DNA from: an uncultured Clostridia bacterium
GTDB lineage: Bacteria; Bacillota; Clostridia; TANB77; CAG-508
NCBI GenBank assembly: GCA_934141475.1
Contig: CAKPCG010000014.1
Location: forward strand, 1-45,053
Direction of reading: 5' to 3'
DNA length: 45,053 nucleotides
Shown here: positions 15,961 through 25,179 of the stretch, one piece after another
Layout: every line of letters starts with the position of its first letter
Position numbering within the stretch: the first letter of the stretch is position 1
Notes under the pieces: generated by a model
Told to the model about the DNA's origin: nothing
Seen by the model: the letters and a program-made list of their open reading frames with translations, nothing else
Databases searched by the model: none
Translations under genes and position numbers: made by a program

Positions 15961-17520
15961 CTATCTTATTTTTTCAATAACTACAAATCTATCTATATAT
16001 GTTTTATTCCACTTGGTTTCATCTATTTCGTATTTTTCAGATGTTTTTTCAGTCATTATGTATGCATTATTTTTACTTTCATCTAACTTTTCTGGTAATT
16101 TAAATTCATAATTTGAAAAGCTTTCAACAGAATTAAATGTTTTTATATTATCTTTATATTTAACAGTTTTAACAAATTCTTCTGTGTTTTCTTGGTTATA
16201 AAAAAGAACATATATATATGGTTCTTTTATAGCATATTCAAAATAGATAGTATCTGCACTTAAGTTATTCATATATTTTATTACATTTTCTATATTATCC
16301 TCAAATGTAAATGTATTTGTAAAATCTGTAAAACAATATGCTACTATAAATAGTTCAAATACACACATATATATTAATGCAACTATAACGTCATTTTTTA
16401 GTACTTCTCTTGAAAGATAATCTATTCCTATTATTGTGTAATAAATTAAAGGAAAATACATTATATTCATTCTATTTATATTTGGGTCACATATAAACAT
16501 TAATAAAAATGCTGATATAAACCACATTTTAAATACTAAATCTATATTTTCTTTTTTTGAAAAACTTACTATCAACCCCATTAATGCAATTGGTAGTGAT
16601 ATTTGGTATATAATCCCGAAATCTGGTAAAGCATTTGCACAATATCCATCATTTTGGAGTATTAGTACCTTTGCAGATTCTATAAAGTTACTTATAAAAG
16701 TTGTTAAAATATTCCCAGATGATAATACTGTTAGCTGTTCATATCTATTTTCTTCTAATCTTGGTATTGTAAATATGCCTATTTTTATTTTTGGTAAGTC
16801 AAATGTATTTATAAATATCATTAATATTATTGGAAAAGCTACTATAAATACAATTAATAAAGATATTATTGACTGCTTTATAGTTATTTTCTTTTTTCTT
16901 ATTAGTATAAATAATAAAGGAATTAAAAATACTGGTAAGAAAAAGTATGAGGTTCCATAGGCATATGAGCATAATCCGAAAATAATAGATGAAATATAAA
17001 GTAAATAGGATTTTTTATTTTCTATCCCACATATAAATACATATACTGCAAGTAATGTTAAATCTGGAAATACATTAGATTCTAAACCATACCTGCTTTT
17101 CATTATATGCCATGGGCATATTGTAAGGAACATTAAACCTATTAGGGCTATTCTTTTATTTTTAGTTTTGCTAAGTAATTTATACATTATAACAAGTGAT
17201 ATACATCCAATTATTGCCATAGGAAATCTAACTGACCATTTGTTTAATCCAAAAATTTTTACAAATGGCATTATTATGTACATATATAAAGCATTTTGTC
17301 CACTACCCCACGCCTCCAAAAATACTGGATAAGAATCACCATTTCTATCTACTCCATAATTTAAAACTGAATATGCTTCATAACCAATAGACGCTTCATC
17401 ACAATTAAGTCCATTAGGCATATCACTAATCCCAAATATTCTTATAAAACATCCTAAAATTAAAAATATAAGAACTGTAATGTTATATTTATTACAATAA
17501 GGCTTTATCTTTTCAAACAT
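15961..17520 (-). CDS. GT-C membrane glycosyltransferase (PMT/ArnT-like)
   Basis: This 519-aa protein has about eleven membrane helices and a soluble C-terminal region. The first outer loop has the Asp-Glu catalytic signature of GT39/GT83-type enzymes in GLNCDEASIGYEAYSVL. Such enzymes transfer a sugar from a polyprenyl-phosphate donor to an acceptor outside the membrane. The start is ATG at 17520, with AGAGGG four bases before it, rather than an upstream in-frame codon at 17574 that would overlap the transglycosylase gene and has no ribosome binding site. It follows the transglycosylase gene by 19 bases, ends in TAG, and is one of two GT-C genes in the operon. Donor and acceptor are unknown. 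Confidence 0.85.
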   Translation of the reverse strand: MFEKIKPYCNKYNITVLIFLILGCFIRIFGISDMPNGLNCDEASIGYEAYSVLNYGVDRNGDSYPVFLEAWGSGQNALYMYIIMPFVKIFGLNKWSVRFPMAIIGCISLVIMYKLLSKTKNKRIALIGLMFLTICPWHIMKSRYGLESNVFPDLTLLAVYVFICGIENKKSYLLYISSIIFGLCSYAYGTSYFFLPVFLIPLLFILIRKKKITIKQSIISLLIVFIVAFPIILMIFINTFDLPKIKIGIFTIPRLEENRYEQLTVLSSGNILTTFISNFIESAKVLILQNDGYCANALPDFGIIYQISLPIALMGLIVSFSKKENIDLVFKMWFISAFLLMFICDPNINRMNIMYFPLIYYTIIGIDYLSREVLKNDVIVALIYMCVFELFIVAYCFTDFTNTFTFEDNIENVIKYMNNLSADTIYFEYAIKEPYIYVLFYNQENTEEFVKTVKYKDNIKTFNSVESFSNYEFKLPEKLDESKNNAYIMTEKTSEKYEIDETKWNKTYIDRFVVIEKIR

Positions 17521-17539
17521 CTTTCCCTCTTTTAATTTG

Positions 17540-18115
17540 TTATTTATTATCATATACTTTAGTATATATTTCATAATCTCTTAATATTTTTCTTACATAA
17601 TTATTTGTTTCTTTAAATGGAACATTTTCAATATCAGATCCATCGTTTTTTAAAGTACCTTTTTCTATCCATCCATCTACATTTCCGCTTCCTGCATTAT
17701 ATGCTGCAAGAGCTAAATTTATATTTTCATATTTTTGTATAAGCATTGATATATATTTAGTACCTAAATTTATATTTATATCTGGCTCTAAAATATTATC
17801 TTCATTTAATTTAATATCAATTTTTCCTGAAAGTTCTTCTGCTGTAGGATACATAAGCTGCATAAGTCCTTGTGCCCCACTTTTAGATACTGCTTTTTCT
17901 TTAAAATTACTTTCAGCTTTTATTATTGCATAAATTAAATATTTATCTACACTGTATTTTTCCGAATATTTTTCTACATATTGTGAATAGTCCATTTTAT
18001 ATATTTTGAGATACAATTGTTTTTTTATATTATTAAAATCTATATATTTAAAAATTGATATTACTATTGCTACTATTATAATTATTAAAATTAGCTTTTT
18101 TGTAAGTTTAATCAA
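17540..18115 (-). CDS. Lytic transglycosylase (SLT domain), membrane-anchored
   Basis: This 191-aa protein has one N-terminal membrane helix (LILIIIIVAIVISIF) and an SLT/Slt70-type lysozyme-like domain. Motifs are AIIKAESNFKEKAVS (catalytic Glu), SGAQGLMQLMYPTA, NINLGTKYISML and ALAAYNAGSGNVDGW. It cleaves peptidoglycan glycan strands outside the membrane to make anhydro-muropeptides. Start is TTG at 18115, with AAAGGAG six bases ahead; an open frame extends further upstream to 18196 but overlaps polA and lacks a site. In many Firmicutes this family follows polA and coaE, as here. Confidence 0.9.
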   Translation of the reverse strand: MIKLTKKLILIIIIVAIVISIFKYIDFNNIKKQLYLKIYKMDYSQYVEKYSEKYSVDKYLIYAIIKAESNFKEKAVSKSGAQGLMQLMYPTAEELSGKIDIKLNEDNILEPDININLGTKYISMLIQKYENINLALAAYNAGSGNVDGWIEKGTLKNDGSDIENVPFKETNNYVRKILRDYEIYTKVYDNK

Positions 18116-18152
18116 TCTTTTCTCCTTTCGTTTATGCTCTTTAAGCTTTCCT

Positions 18153-20882
18153 TTATTTACAGTCATACCAATTTTCCGCTTCTGATATTTCTGCAACTAG
18201 AGGCACTTTAATCTCCACTGCCGATTCCATACATTGTTTTAATATTTCTTTTATTTGCTCTTCTTCGCTTTTTGGTGCCTCTATCACCATTTCGTCATGA
18301 ACTTGTAAAACAATTTTTGCATCTAACTTTCTTTTTGCTATTTCTTTATATACTTTTATCATTGCAATTTTCATTATATCTGCTGCTGTTCCTTGTATAG
18401 GAGTATTCATTGCTGCACGTTTTCCAAATTCTCTTACCATATAGTTATTTGATGCTAATTCTTTTATATATCTTCTTCTTCCAAACATTGTTTGAGCATA
18501 CCCTTTTTCTTTTGCCTCTTCTACTATTTTCTTCATATATTCATCTACACCACTATATTCTTCTAGGTATTGTTCTATATATGCTTTGGCTTCTTTTCTA
18601 CTAATTCCAAGCTGTCCTGCTAATCCAAAATCGCTTATTCCATATACAATTCCGAAATTTACAGCTTTTGCACTACTTCTTTCTTCTTTTGTTACTTCTT
18701 CAATTGGTTTATGTAGTACTTTTGAGGCTGCTTGTTTGTGTATATCTTCTCCTTTTACAAAGGCATCTATCATATGTTTATCTTGAGACATATGTGCTAA
18801 TACTCTAAGTTCTATTTGAGAATAATCTGCATCTATATATATTTTTCCATCATCTGGTACAAAAACTTTTCTTAGCTGTTTTCCAAGTTCCATTCTTGTA
18901 GGTATATTTTGAAGGTTAGGCTCAGTCGAACTTATTCTTCCTGTTGCAGTTATTGTTTGATGAAAAAATGAGTGTATTCTTTGAGTTTTAGGATTTATAT
19001 ATGGTTTCATTCCTTCAACATATGTTGAATTTAATTTACATAGTTTTCTATATTCTAGTATTTTTTCTATTATAGGAGATTCATTTATTAGTTTTTCTAA
19101 TACATCTTCTGATGTTGAATATCCATTTTTTGTTTTCTTTTTTGATGGAAGTCCCATTTTTTCGAATAAAATTACACCTAATTGCTTTGGAGAATTTATA
19201 TTAAATTCTTCTCCTGCTAAATTGTATATTTCTGCTGTTAACAGATCTATTCCATCTTTTAAGGTTTTACCAAATTCTACCAATCTTTGTTCTTCTATGT
19301 GCATTCCGTTCCACTGCATATTTGCTAGAACTTCTACTGTAGGCATATCTATATTTTTAAATAATTCTTCTGCTTCTATTTCTTTTAATTTTTCTGTTAA
19401 TATTTTTTCTAGGTTATATATGCAATATGTGTAAAAAGAATTTTCATATTGTAATTTATCTACTTTATTATCTGTATTTTCAAATAATGTCATTTGTTTT
19501 GAATTATCTTGTATTTGATTTTCTTCTAAATAGCTTTCTTTACTTAATCCAAGATATTTTTCAATTAAATTGTTTATTTCATATTTTCCCTCTGTAGGGT
19601 CTAATATGTAACTTGCAACTGTTATATCATATTTTAGATTTTTTATATTTATATCTATTTGTTTTAAAAGTATATAAATTTCGCCTAACTTATATCCTAT
19701 TTTTTCAATTGATTCATCTTCAAATATTTGTTTTAAAAATCCTTCAAATTCTGTTTCTTGTTTTTCTTTTTTTATATAATAAACTTCATTTTCCTCCGGA
19801 TTATATAATGCAATAGATATAATATCTTTTCTTATTATATCTTCTTTATTTTCATTTTCTTCTAAGCCTAAATAAAAAATTACCTTTTTATTTTTTTGTA
19901 CTTTTTCTATTACATCATTTATTAAAATTTCGGAATTGATTTTAAATAGACTTTTTAAATCTTCTTTTTCTTCTTGTTTTCCGCTTTTTTTTCCATCTAA
20001 ATTAAATCTTTCTATATATTTTTTAAAATTACATACTCTAAATAATTCTAAAACTTTTTCTTCATCCCATTCTTCTACCTTTAGGTTTTCTAAAGTATCA
20101 TCTAATGGTACATTTGTATCTATTTTTCCAAGTGTTCTTGATAATATTGCCATATCTTTGTTATTTATAATTGATTCTCTTTGCTTTCCTTTTAGGTCAT
20201 CTTCCCCTAATTCTATTTTTTTGTATAAATTATCTATTGTTCCATATTTTTTTACCAAATTAATTGCTGTTTTAGGCCCAATTCCTGGTACTCCTGGTAT
20301 ATTGTCTGAGGTATCGCCTTGCAAGCCTTTTACTTCTATTAAAGAAACTGGCTCTAAACCATATTCTTCTATTACTTTTTCTCTTGTATAATCATCTACT
20401 TCTGTTTTTCCTTGTTTAGTTCTTGGTATTCTTATTGTTATATTATCACTTGCAAGTTGGAATGTATCTCTATCTCCTGAAAGAATTATAACTTCTAAAC
20501 CTTGTTTTTCACCATATTTACTTAATGTACCTAAAATATCGTCGCCTTCGTAGCCTTCTTTTTCTACAATGTCTATATTCATTGCATTTAATATATCTTT
20601 TATAACAGGCATTTGTTCTGCAAGTTCTTCTGGCATACCATGGCGATTTGCTTTGTATCCATCATATAATTTATGTCTTGCAGTTTTTGCTTTTAAATCA
20701 AATGATACTGCAATATAATCTGGTTTTATATCTTCTAAATTTTTAAATAAAATAGCTAAAAAACCATATACTGCATTTGTATATTTTCCATCTGTTGTCA
20801 TTAACATTTTACTTCCCATAATTCCATAAAATGCTCTATTCATTATGCTGTTTCCATCTATTAATAGAAGTTTTTCTTTCAC
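18153..20882 (-). CDS. polA: DNA polymerase I
   Basis: This 909-aa replication/repair polymerase has the N-terminal 5' nuclease (LLLIDGNSIMNRAFYG; YEGDDILGTL; GDTSDNIPGVPGIGPKTA; about 1-290), a middle 3'-5' exonuclease-like domain (about 320-500) and the family A polymerase (DADYSQIELRVLAHMS; YGRRRY-like FGRRRYIKEL; QVHDEMVIEAP). The exonuclease domain lacks the DxE metal ligands at its first motif (FYLGLEEN instead), as in Bacillus Pol I, so proofreading is probably absent. Start is GTG at 20882, with AAGGA nine bases upstream; an in-frame TTG at 20900 would contain that site. It lies in an operon with envelope glycan genes. Confidence 0.95.
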   Translation of the reverse strand: MKEKLLLIDGNSIMNRAFYGIMGSKMLMTTDGKYTNAVYGFLAILFKNLEDIKPDYIAVSFDLKAKTARHKLYDGYKANRHGMPEELAEQMPVIKDILNAMNIDIVEKEGYEGDDILGTLSKYGEKQGLEVIILSGDRDTFQLASDNITIRIPRTKQGKTEVDDYTREKVIEEYGLEPVSLIEVKGLQGDTSDNIPGVPGIGPKTAINLVKKYGTIDNLYKKIELGEDDLKGKQRESIINNKDMAILSRTLGKIDTNVPLDDTLENLKVEEWDEEKVLELFRVCNFKKYIERFNLDGKKSGKQEEKEDLKSLFKINSEILINDVIEKVQKNKKVIFYLGLEENENKEDIIRKDIISIALYNPEENEVYYIKKEKQETEFEGFLKQIFEDESIEKIGYKLGEIYILLKQIDINIKNLKYDITVASYILDPTEGKYEINNLIEKYLGLSKESYLEENQIQDNSKQMTLFENTDNKVDKLQYENSFYTYCIYNLEKILTEKLKEIEAEELFKNIDMPTVEVLANMQWNGMHIEEQRLVEFGKTLKDGIDLLTAEIYNLAGEEFNINSPKQLGVILFEKMGLPSKKKTKNGYSTSEDVLEKLINESPIIEKILEYRKLCKLNSTYVEGMKPYINPKTQRIHSFFHQTITATGRISSTEPNLQNIPTRMELGKQLRKVFVPDDGKIYIDADYSQIELRVLAHMSQDKHMIDAFVKGEDIHKQAASKVLHKPIEEVTKEERSSAKAVNFGIVYGISDFGLAGQLGISRKEAKAYIEQYLEEYSGVDEYMKKIVEEAKEKGYAQTMFGRRRYIKELASNNYMVREFGKRAAMNTPIQGTAADIMKIAMIKVYKEIAKRKLDAKIVLQVHDEMVIEAPKSEEEQIKEILKQCMESAVEIKVPLVAEISEAENWYDCK

Positions 20883-20901
20883 TTTTCTCAATCCTTTCAA
20901 A

Positions 20902-22470
20902 TTACTTTTTAGTATTTACTTTTTCTTCGTGATATTCTTTTTCTGTATTTACATTCCATATATTAGATTTGTCTTTTACATTATTTTTTATGTTTTTTAC
21001 TGCCTCAAATGCTGTTACCATTGAATGATCCATGTTGTTATATCTATGTTGTCCATTTCTTCCTATGCAATATAAATTGCTGAATTTGTCTAAATATTTT
21101 ATTATTTTATCAAATTCTGAATATGTGTCAAAATATGCTGGATATGCTTTTTTTATTTTTTCTCTATGTGAATCTATAATATCATCTTGTTTTATTATTC
21201 CCATTTTTATAAGCTCATTTGATGCCATTTTAATAAACTCACTGTCTTCCATTTTCCAATATTTGTCTCCTTCTTCACATGTATATTCAAGACCTATCCA
21301 TACTGTATTTTCTGGATTTTTTACCATATATGGAGACCAATTATTGAAAATTTGTATTCTTAGTAATTTTGCCTCTGGTTCATGTACATATATCCAACAA
21401 TCTGGAACTATATTTCCTAGTGTTGGTATATTGGTTTCATTTTTTAAATTTAATTTATTTACTAAAAGCCCAACTGTCATAAAATCTCTATATGGTAATC
21501 CTTTAGCAATTTTTAATATTTTCTTTGGAACTTCTTGTCCTTTAAAACCACATACTAAATCTTTTACTGGCATTGAAGATATAAAAATATCCCCTTCTAT
21601 TGTGACTTTTTCCCCATTTGATTCACATTCTACTGATATAATTTTGTCATTTTTTACATTGATATTTATTACTTTATGATTCTTTAAAATTTTACCACCT
21701 TTTTTTGTTACTCTTAATGCTAATTGTTCCCAAAGCTGACCTGGTCCAAATTTGGGATACCAAAACTGCTCTATAAGCGATGTTTCTGTGTTTTCTTTGT
21801 TCTTTCTCCCAATTAATTTGTTAAACATATCCTTTATAATAGCTGTTATTGATACTCCTTTTACTCTTTGAGCTCCCCAATCAGCCGAAATTTCTGATGG
21901 CTTTCTTCCCCATAATCTATGTGTATAGTTTTTAAAAAACATCTCATAAAGTTCTTTACCAAATCTATTTATATAAAAATCTTCTAATGATTTTTCTTTT
22001 CTTTTAAATATTACTGCTTTTAAATAACTAAAACCTACTTTTATAGTTCTTATTAATCCCATGTTTTTTAAAGTTTTCCATTTAAGGCTTACTGGATAAT
22101 CAAAAAACTTTTTCAAAAAATATATTCTTGATACTCTTGTTCTTATAAGCATTACTTCATCTTCTGTATTAGGGTTTGGGCCATCTTCTTTTAAGCTTTT
22201 TTTTCTATTTAATTTTTCATCATCAAATGAATCTTTTCCTTGTATTGGCATAAGTTCTTCCCAGTAATTCATTACATCTTGATCTTTAGAAAAAAACCTA
22301 TGTCCTCCTATATCCATTCTGTTACCATTATACTTAACAGTTTTAGATATTCCACCTATTTCTGCTGTTTCTTCTAAGATTATTACCTCATATTCTCCAT
22401 TTTCGTCTAATAATTTATCTGCTGCAGTAAGTCCAGCAGGTCCAGCCCCTATTACAACTACTTTTTTCAC
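20902..22470 (-). CDS. FAD-dependent oxidoreductase, UDP-galactopyranose mutase-like
   Basis: This 522-aa flavoprotein has the dinucleotide-binding start KKVVVIGAGPAGLTAADKLL with EETAEIGG, and the signature IGGHRFFSKDQDVMNYWEEL typical of the COG1232-like group related to UDP-galactopyranose mutase and protoporphyrinogen oxidase. Members often occur in polysaccharide gene clusters; a substrate cannot be read from sequence. No signal peptide or membrane helix. Start is GTG at 22470, with AAGGAGG five bases before it. It lies between a GT-C gene and polA in the operon, which favours a role in sugar-nucleotide or lipid-linked sugar modification. Confidence 0.85.
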   Translation of the reverse strand: MKKVVVIGAGPAGLTAADKLLDENGEYEVIILEETAEIGGISKTVKYNGNRMDIGGHRFFSKDQDVMNYWEELMPIQGKDSFDDEKLNRKKSLKEDGPNPNTEDEVMLIRTRVSRIYFLKKFFDYPVSLKWKTLKNMGLIRTIKVGFSYLKAVIFKRKEKSLEDFYINRFGKELYEMFFKNYTHRLWGRKPSEISADWGAQRVKGVSITAIIKDMFNKLIGRKNKENTETSLIEQFWYPKFGPGQLWEQLALRVTKKGGKILKNHKVININVKNDKIISVECESNGEKVTIEGDIFISSMPVKDLVCGFKGQEVPKKILKIAKGLPYRDFMTVGLLVNKLNLKNETNIPTLGNIVPDCWIYVHEPEAKLLRIQIFNNWSPYMVKNPENTVWIGLEYTCEEGDKYWKMEDSEFIKMASNELIKMGIIKQDDIIDSHREKIKKAYPAYFDTYSEFDKIIKYLDKFSNLYCIGRNGQHRYNNMDHSMVTAFEAVKNIKNNVKDKSNIWNVNTEKEYHEEKVNTKK

Positions 22471-22488
22471 GTTATCCTCCTTGCCACA

Positions 22489-23961
22489 TTACACATATAA
22501 ATATTGCATGTATGTTAGTTCAAATATTACTGCACATATTGAAAATAATATTGTTATACAACTTATTCCATTATAATAATTTTTAGCTTTATTTTCTATT
22601 GCTTGTTCTATAAATATCATTCCTAAAAATATTGTAGGCACTACATATCTAAAGTCCATTGTACAACCATATGGCATACTAAAATTAGAATATATGTACA
22701 TAATAAGTTCTGTAAAATAGAATAATATTAGCATTTTTATTTCTATCTTTTTTTCTTTTTTAAATATTATATAAATTAAACTTACTATACTTAATATTAT
22801 TAAAATTACATTAAAAACAAGCAAAACATAGGAAATTATATATCCGTTTTCTTCATCTAAATGATATTCTCCAAATATAGAGCTTCTTATTAAGTAAGCT
22901 AAAATATTACAATCATTATAAGGAAAACAAAATACTTTTAGCCATTCTTTAGAGAATATATTTATTCTTTCAAAAATGTCTCTATCTCCGCAATAAACTG
23001 CTTCTCCTGCTTTAGGTACATAAAATATAGATTGGTCAAATTTTATTAAATTTCTTATACTATAAGATAAACCTAAACTTAAAGAAATTATTCCAAATAA
23101 AGCAAATTTTATTAAATATTCCTTTATTACTTTTTTGTCTTTTTTACTAAAATAGTCTTTAAAAAATCTATTTATAAATATATATAAAATTGGAATAGCA
23201 ATTATAGTTCCAGATATTTTTGAAAGTGCTATAAGTGCTGTTACGATAGCTAAAATTACAGTATTTTTTATGGATGGATTTTTGTTCCATTTTATTAAAT
23301 ACAATAATCCTAAAAATGTAAACATTATCATTAATATATCATTATTTACACTTCCAGCTAATATAATAAATGTAGGATGTACTGCTATAATTAGCATTAT
23401 AAGTACTTTTATTTTGTTCTTTACATTTAGTTCTTTTAAAATTGCATATGTTATTAAAATAATTAAGCTTGAATATATTGCAGTTAAAATTTTTATTCCA
23501 TCTTTTGCTATATCAAAATCTACACCTAATTTAGTATTAATTTTTAGCCAACATGCAGCAATTATATGATGAAGTGGTTGTTGATAAAATTGCCATTTAT
23601 TAGTTGTAGGTAGTTTTCCTGTATTGTAGATTGTTTCTATATATGCAAGATGTCCTGATTTTTTTTCCATGTCATGTTGTCTTTCATCTAAAGGAGTATA
23701 TAAAATATACACTGTACGTAAAACTATTCCAATTATGCCTATTGCTATTATTATTTTTTTGTAATCTATTTTTTTACTTTTTTCAAATTTTTTTAATGTA
23801 TAAAAATTCATAAATGTAATTACTAATGCAATTACTATTGCACCTGTAATTTGAACATTATTAAAACTTAATTTAATATTTAAAGCGTAAATTATTAAAA
23901 AATACACTATTATAGCAATTACGCTTATTAACATTTTATTTTTATAAAAAAACTGTTTCAT
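22489..23961 (-). CDS. GT-C membrane glycosyltransferase-like protein
   Basis: This 490-aa integral membrane protein has about eleven to twelve helices. Near residue 95, in the first long outer loop, YTPLDERQHDMEKKSGHLAY followed by a Gln/His-rich stretch (WQFYQQPLHH) resembles GT39/DUF2142-type enzymes in which Asp/Glu binds the polyprenyl-phosphate sugar donor. It probably transfers a sugar onto an envelope acceptor. It starts 15 bases after the COG2426 gene with only a weak ribosome binding site (GAGAAAAAT). It pairs with the second GT-C gene at 15961-17520 but the two share little sequence outside the fold. Confidence 0.75.
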   Translation of the reverse strand: MKQFFYKNKMLISVIAIIVYFLIIYALNIKLSFNNVQITGAIVIALVITFMNFYTLKKFEKSKKIDYKKIIIAIGIIGIVLRTVYILYTPLDERQHDMEKKSGHLAYIETIYNTGKLPTTNKWQFYQQPLHHIIAACWLKINTKLGVDFDIAKDGIKILTAIYSSLIILITYAILKELNVKNKIKVLIMLIIAVHPTFIILAGSVNNDILMIMFTFLGLLYLIKWNKNPSIKNTVILAIVTALIALSKISGTIIAIPILYIFINRFFKDYFSKKDKKVIKEYLIKFALFGIISLSLGLSYSIRNLIKFDQSIFYVPKAGEAVYCGDRDIFERINIFSKEWLKVFCFPYNDCNILAYLIRSSIFGEYHLDEENGYIISYVLLVFNVILIILSIVSLIYIIFKKEKKIEIKMLILFYFTELIMYIYSNFSMPYGCTMDFRYVVPTIFLGMIFIEQAIENKAKNYYNGISCITILFSICAVIFELTYMQYLYV

Positions 23962-23976
23962 ATTTTTCTCATTTCT

Positions 23977-24495
23977 TTAACTTCCAATAAATTTAGCTAC
24001 TATTCCAAATGATAAAATCATCATTATTATACTTGCTAAAAATACTCCTGCAAGTACAGCAAGAAATGTCTTTTTTCTATCCATTTCTAATACTGATGCT
24101 ATAAGTGAACCTGTCCATGCACCTGTTCCTGGTAGTGGAATTCCAACAAATAGTACAATTCCTAAATAGCCATATTTTTCTATTTGACCTTTATGTTTTT
24201 GAACTTTTTGTTCTAGCCAATCTGCTACTTTTTTTAAGTGTTTGCTATTTTTCATCCAATTTATTATTTTGTTTATTAATAACAATATAAATGGTATTGG
24301 TAATAAGTTTCCAACTATACTTATTATATAACTTGGTATTGGATCTAATTTTAAAATTGCAGCAGCAAGTATTCCTCCTCTTAATTCTAATATTGGCATT
24401 AAAGATATTATAAATACTAAAAGTTCTTTTCCAAATGCCAGTGAAGTTAATCCTCCAAATGCTCCTATTATTGCATTTACTAAGTTTTCGCTCAT
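23977..24495 (-). CDS. COG2426 small multidrug export family membrane protein
   Basis: This 172-aa protein has about five hydrophobic segments and the motifs of the Sm_multidrug_ex family: ELRGGILAAAILKLDP, GNLLPIPFILLLI and FVGIPLPGTGAWTGSLIA. The paired 'PIP' and 'PLPGTGAW' re-entrant motifs place it near the DedA/VTT superfamily of lipid scramblase-like proteins, so the drug-export name is probably misleading. Start is ATG at 24495, with AAGGA nine bases upstream; an in-frame ATG at 24531 has none. It is the first gene of a seven-gene operon with a good promoter at 24566-24594. Given its neighbours it may move lipid-linked precursors; this is inference. Confidence 0.87.
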   Translation of the reverse strand: MSENLVNAIIGAFGGLTSLAFGKELLVFIISLMPILELRGGILAAAILKLDPIPSYIISIVGNLLPIPFILLLINKIINWMKNSKHLKKVADWLEQKVQKHKGQIEKYGYLGIVLFVGIPLPGTGAWTGSLIASVLEMDRKKTFLAVLAGVFLASIIMMILSFGIVAKFIGS

Positions 24496-24565
24496 TTTAT
24501 TTCTTCCTTTCTTAAGTGCTAAAACGTACATTTTTTAGAAAAAATACGCTTATTTTAATATTATT

Positions 24566-24594
24566 TTTATATCATATTTTGTGGTAATTGTCCA
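24566..24594 (-). promoter_or_regulatory. Promoter of the COG2426-polA operon
   Basis: On the minus strand TGGACA (24589-24594), 17 bases, TATAAA (24566-24571). The leader between it and the ATG contains a small hairpin with TTTTTT/AAAAAA arms at about 24528-24552. Confidence 0.7.
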
Positions 24595-24609
24595 TATTTT
24601 GTTAGGGAT

Positions 24610-24647
24610 TTTAGATAAAATAAAGTGAGTGACTTTTATCACTCACT
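24610..24647 (-). terminator. Intrinsic terminator
   Basis: AGTGAGTGA (24624-24632) and TCACTCACT (24639-24647) make a 9-pair stem with a 6-base loop, followed on the minus strand by TTTATTTTAT. It closes the transcript of the 143-aa membrane protein. Confidence 0.85.
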
Positions 24648-24660
24648 ATTTGTAAATTTT

Positions 24661-25092
24661 TTATTTATTACAACTACTTCTTATTAAACATACCGCAAGA
24701 GAAAACATAGATAGTAAAAGCCATCCTAAGAAAAACGCAGTAAATGCTACACTTAATATTGAAAGTATTGCTGTTATAGAAAGATCCATACTTAATACCA
24801 ATAATCCTGAAACTACTGTTCCAACAATTGCAAATGCTATACAAATTCCATTTGAGCAAATACATTTTTCAAAGCTATTGAATTTACAAATTATATTTCC
24901 AGCAAATATGGCTATTATTAATATAATACTAGAAATTGCAGCAGTAATTAAAGCTCCAACTGTAAAATTAAATACACTTGCTATTAATCCATTTGAAAAT
25001 GCTATTCCAACTAGTACTCCAATTATGATACTTATTAATACTTCTACGATGCAATTTTCCTTGCATATTTTTTTACAATCATAACCTTCCAT
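24661..25092 (-). CDS. Cys-containing four-helix membrane protein, unknown
   Basis: I do not recognise this 143-aa protein. It begins MEGYDCKKICKENCIVEVLI: a short head with three cysteines in a C-x3-C-x3-C pattern, then four hydrophobic helices. A second Cys-rich loop (CKFNSFEKCICSNGIC) lies between helices two and three, and the end reads CLIRSSCNK. The cysteines could bind a metal or form disulfides. Start is ATG at 25092, with GGTGGTG seven bases upstream; an in-frame ATG at 25125 has no site. It sits alone between the MacB-like transporter and a terminator. Confidence 0.65.
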   Translation of the reverse strand: MEGYDCKKICKENCIVEVLISIIIGVLVGIAFSNGLIASVFNFTVGALITAAISSIILIIAIFAGNIICKFNSFEKCICSNGICIAFAIVGTVVSGLLVLSMDLSITAILSILSVAFTAFFLGWLLLSMFSLAVCLIRSSCNK

Positions 25093-25179
25093 TTTTTTCA
25101 CCACCAAAATTTTATTAATAATCAAAAAATTAATTATTACTATATTATATTTAAAAACTCTTTTAATGGTGATACTTTT

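Noticed and set aside
21032..21679. A 215-codon open frame on the plus strand
   Set aside because: It lies wholly opposite the flavoprotein gene, has no ribosome binding site and a composition that mirrors the antisense of a real gene. Similar long plus-strand frames opposite ftsK, the Ca2+-ATPase, polA and the methyltransferase were dropped for the same reason.
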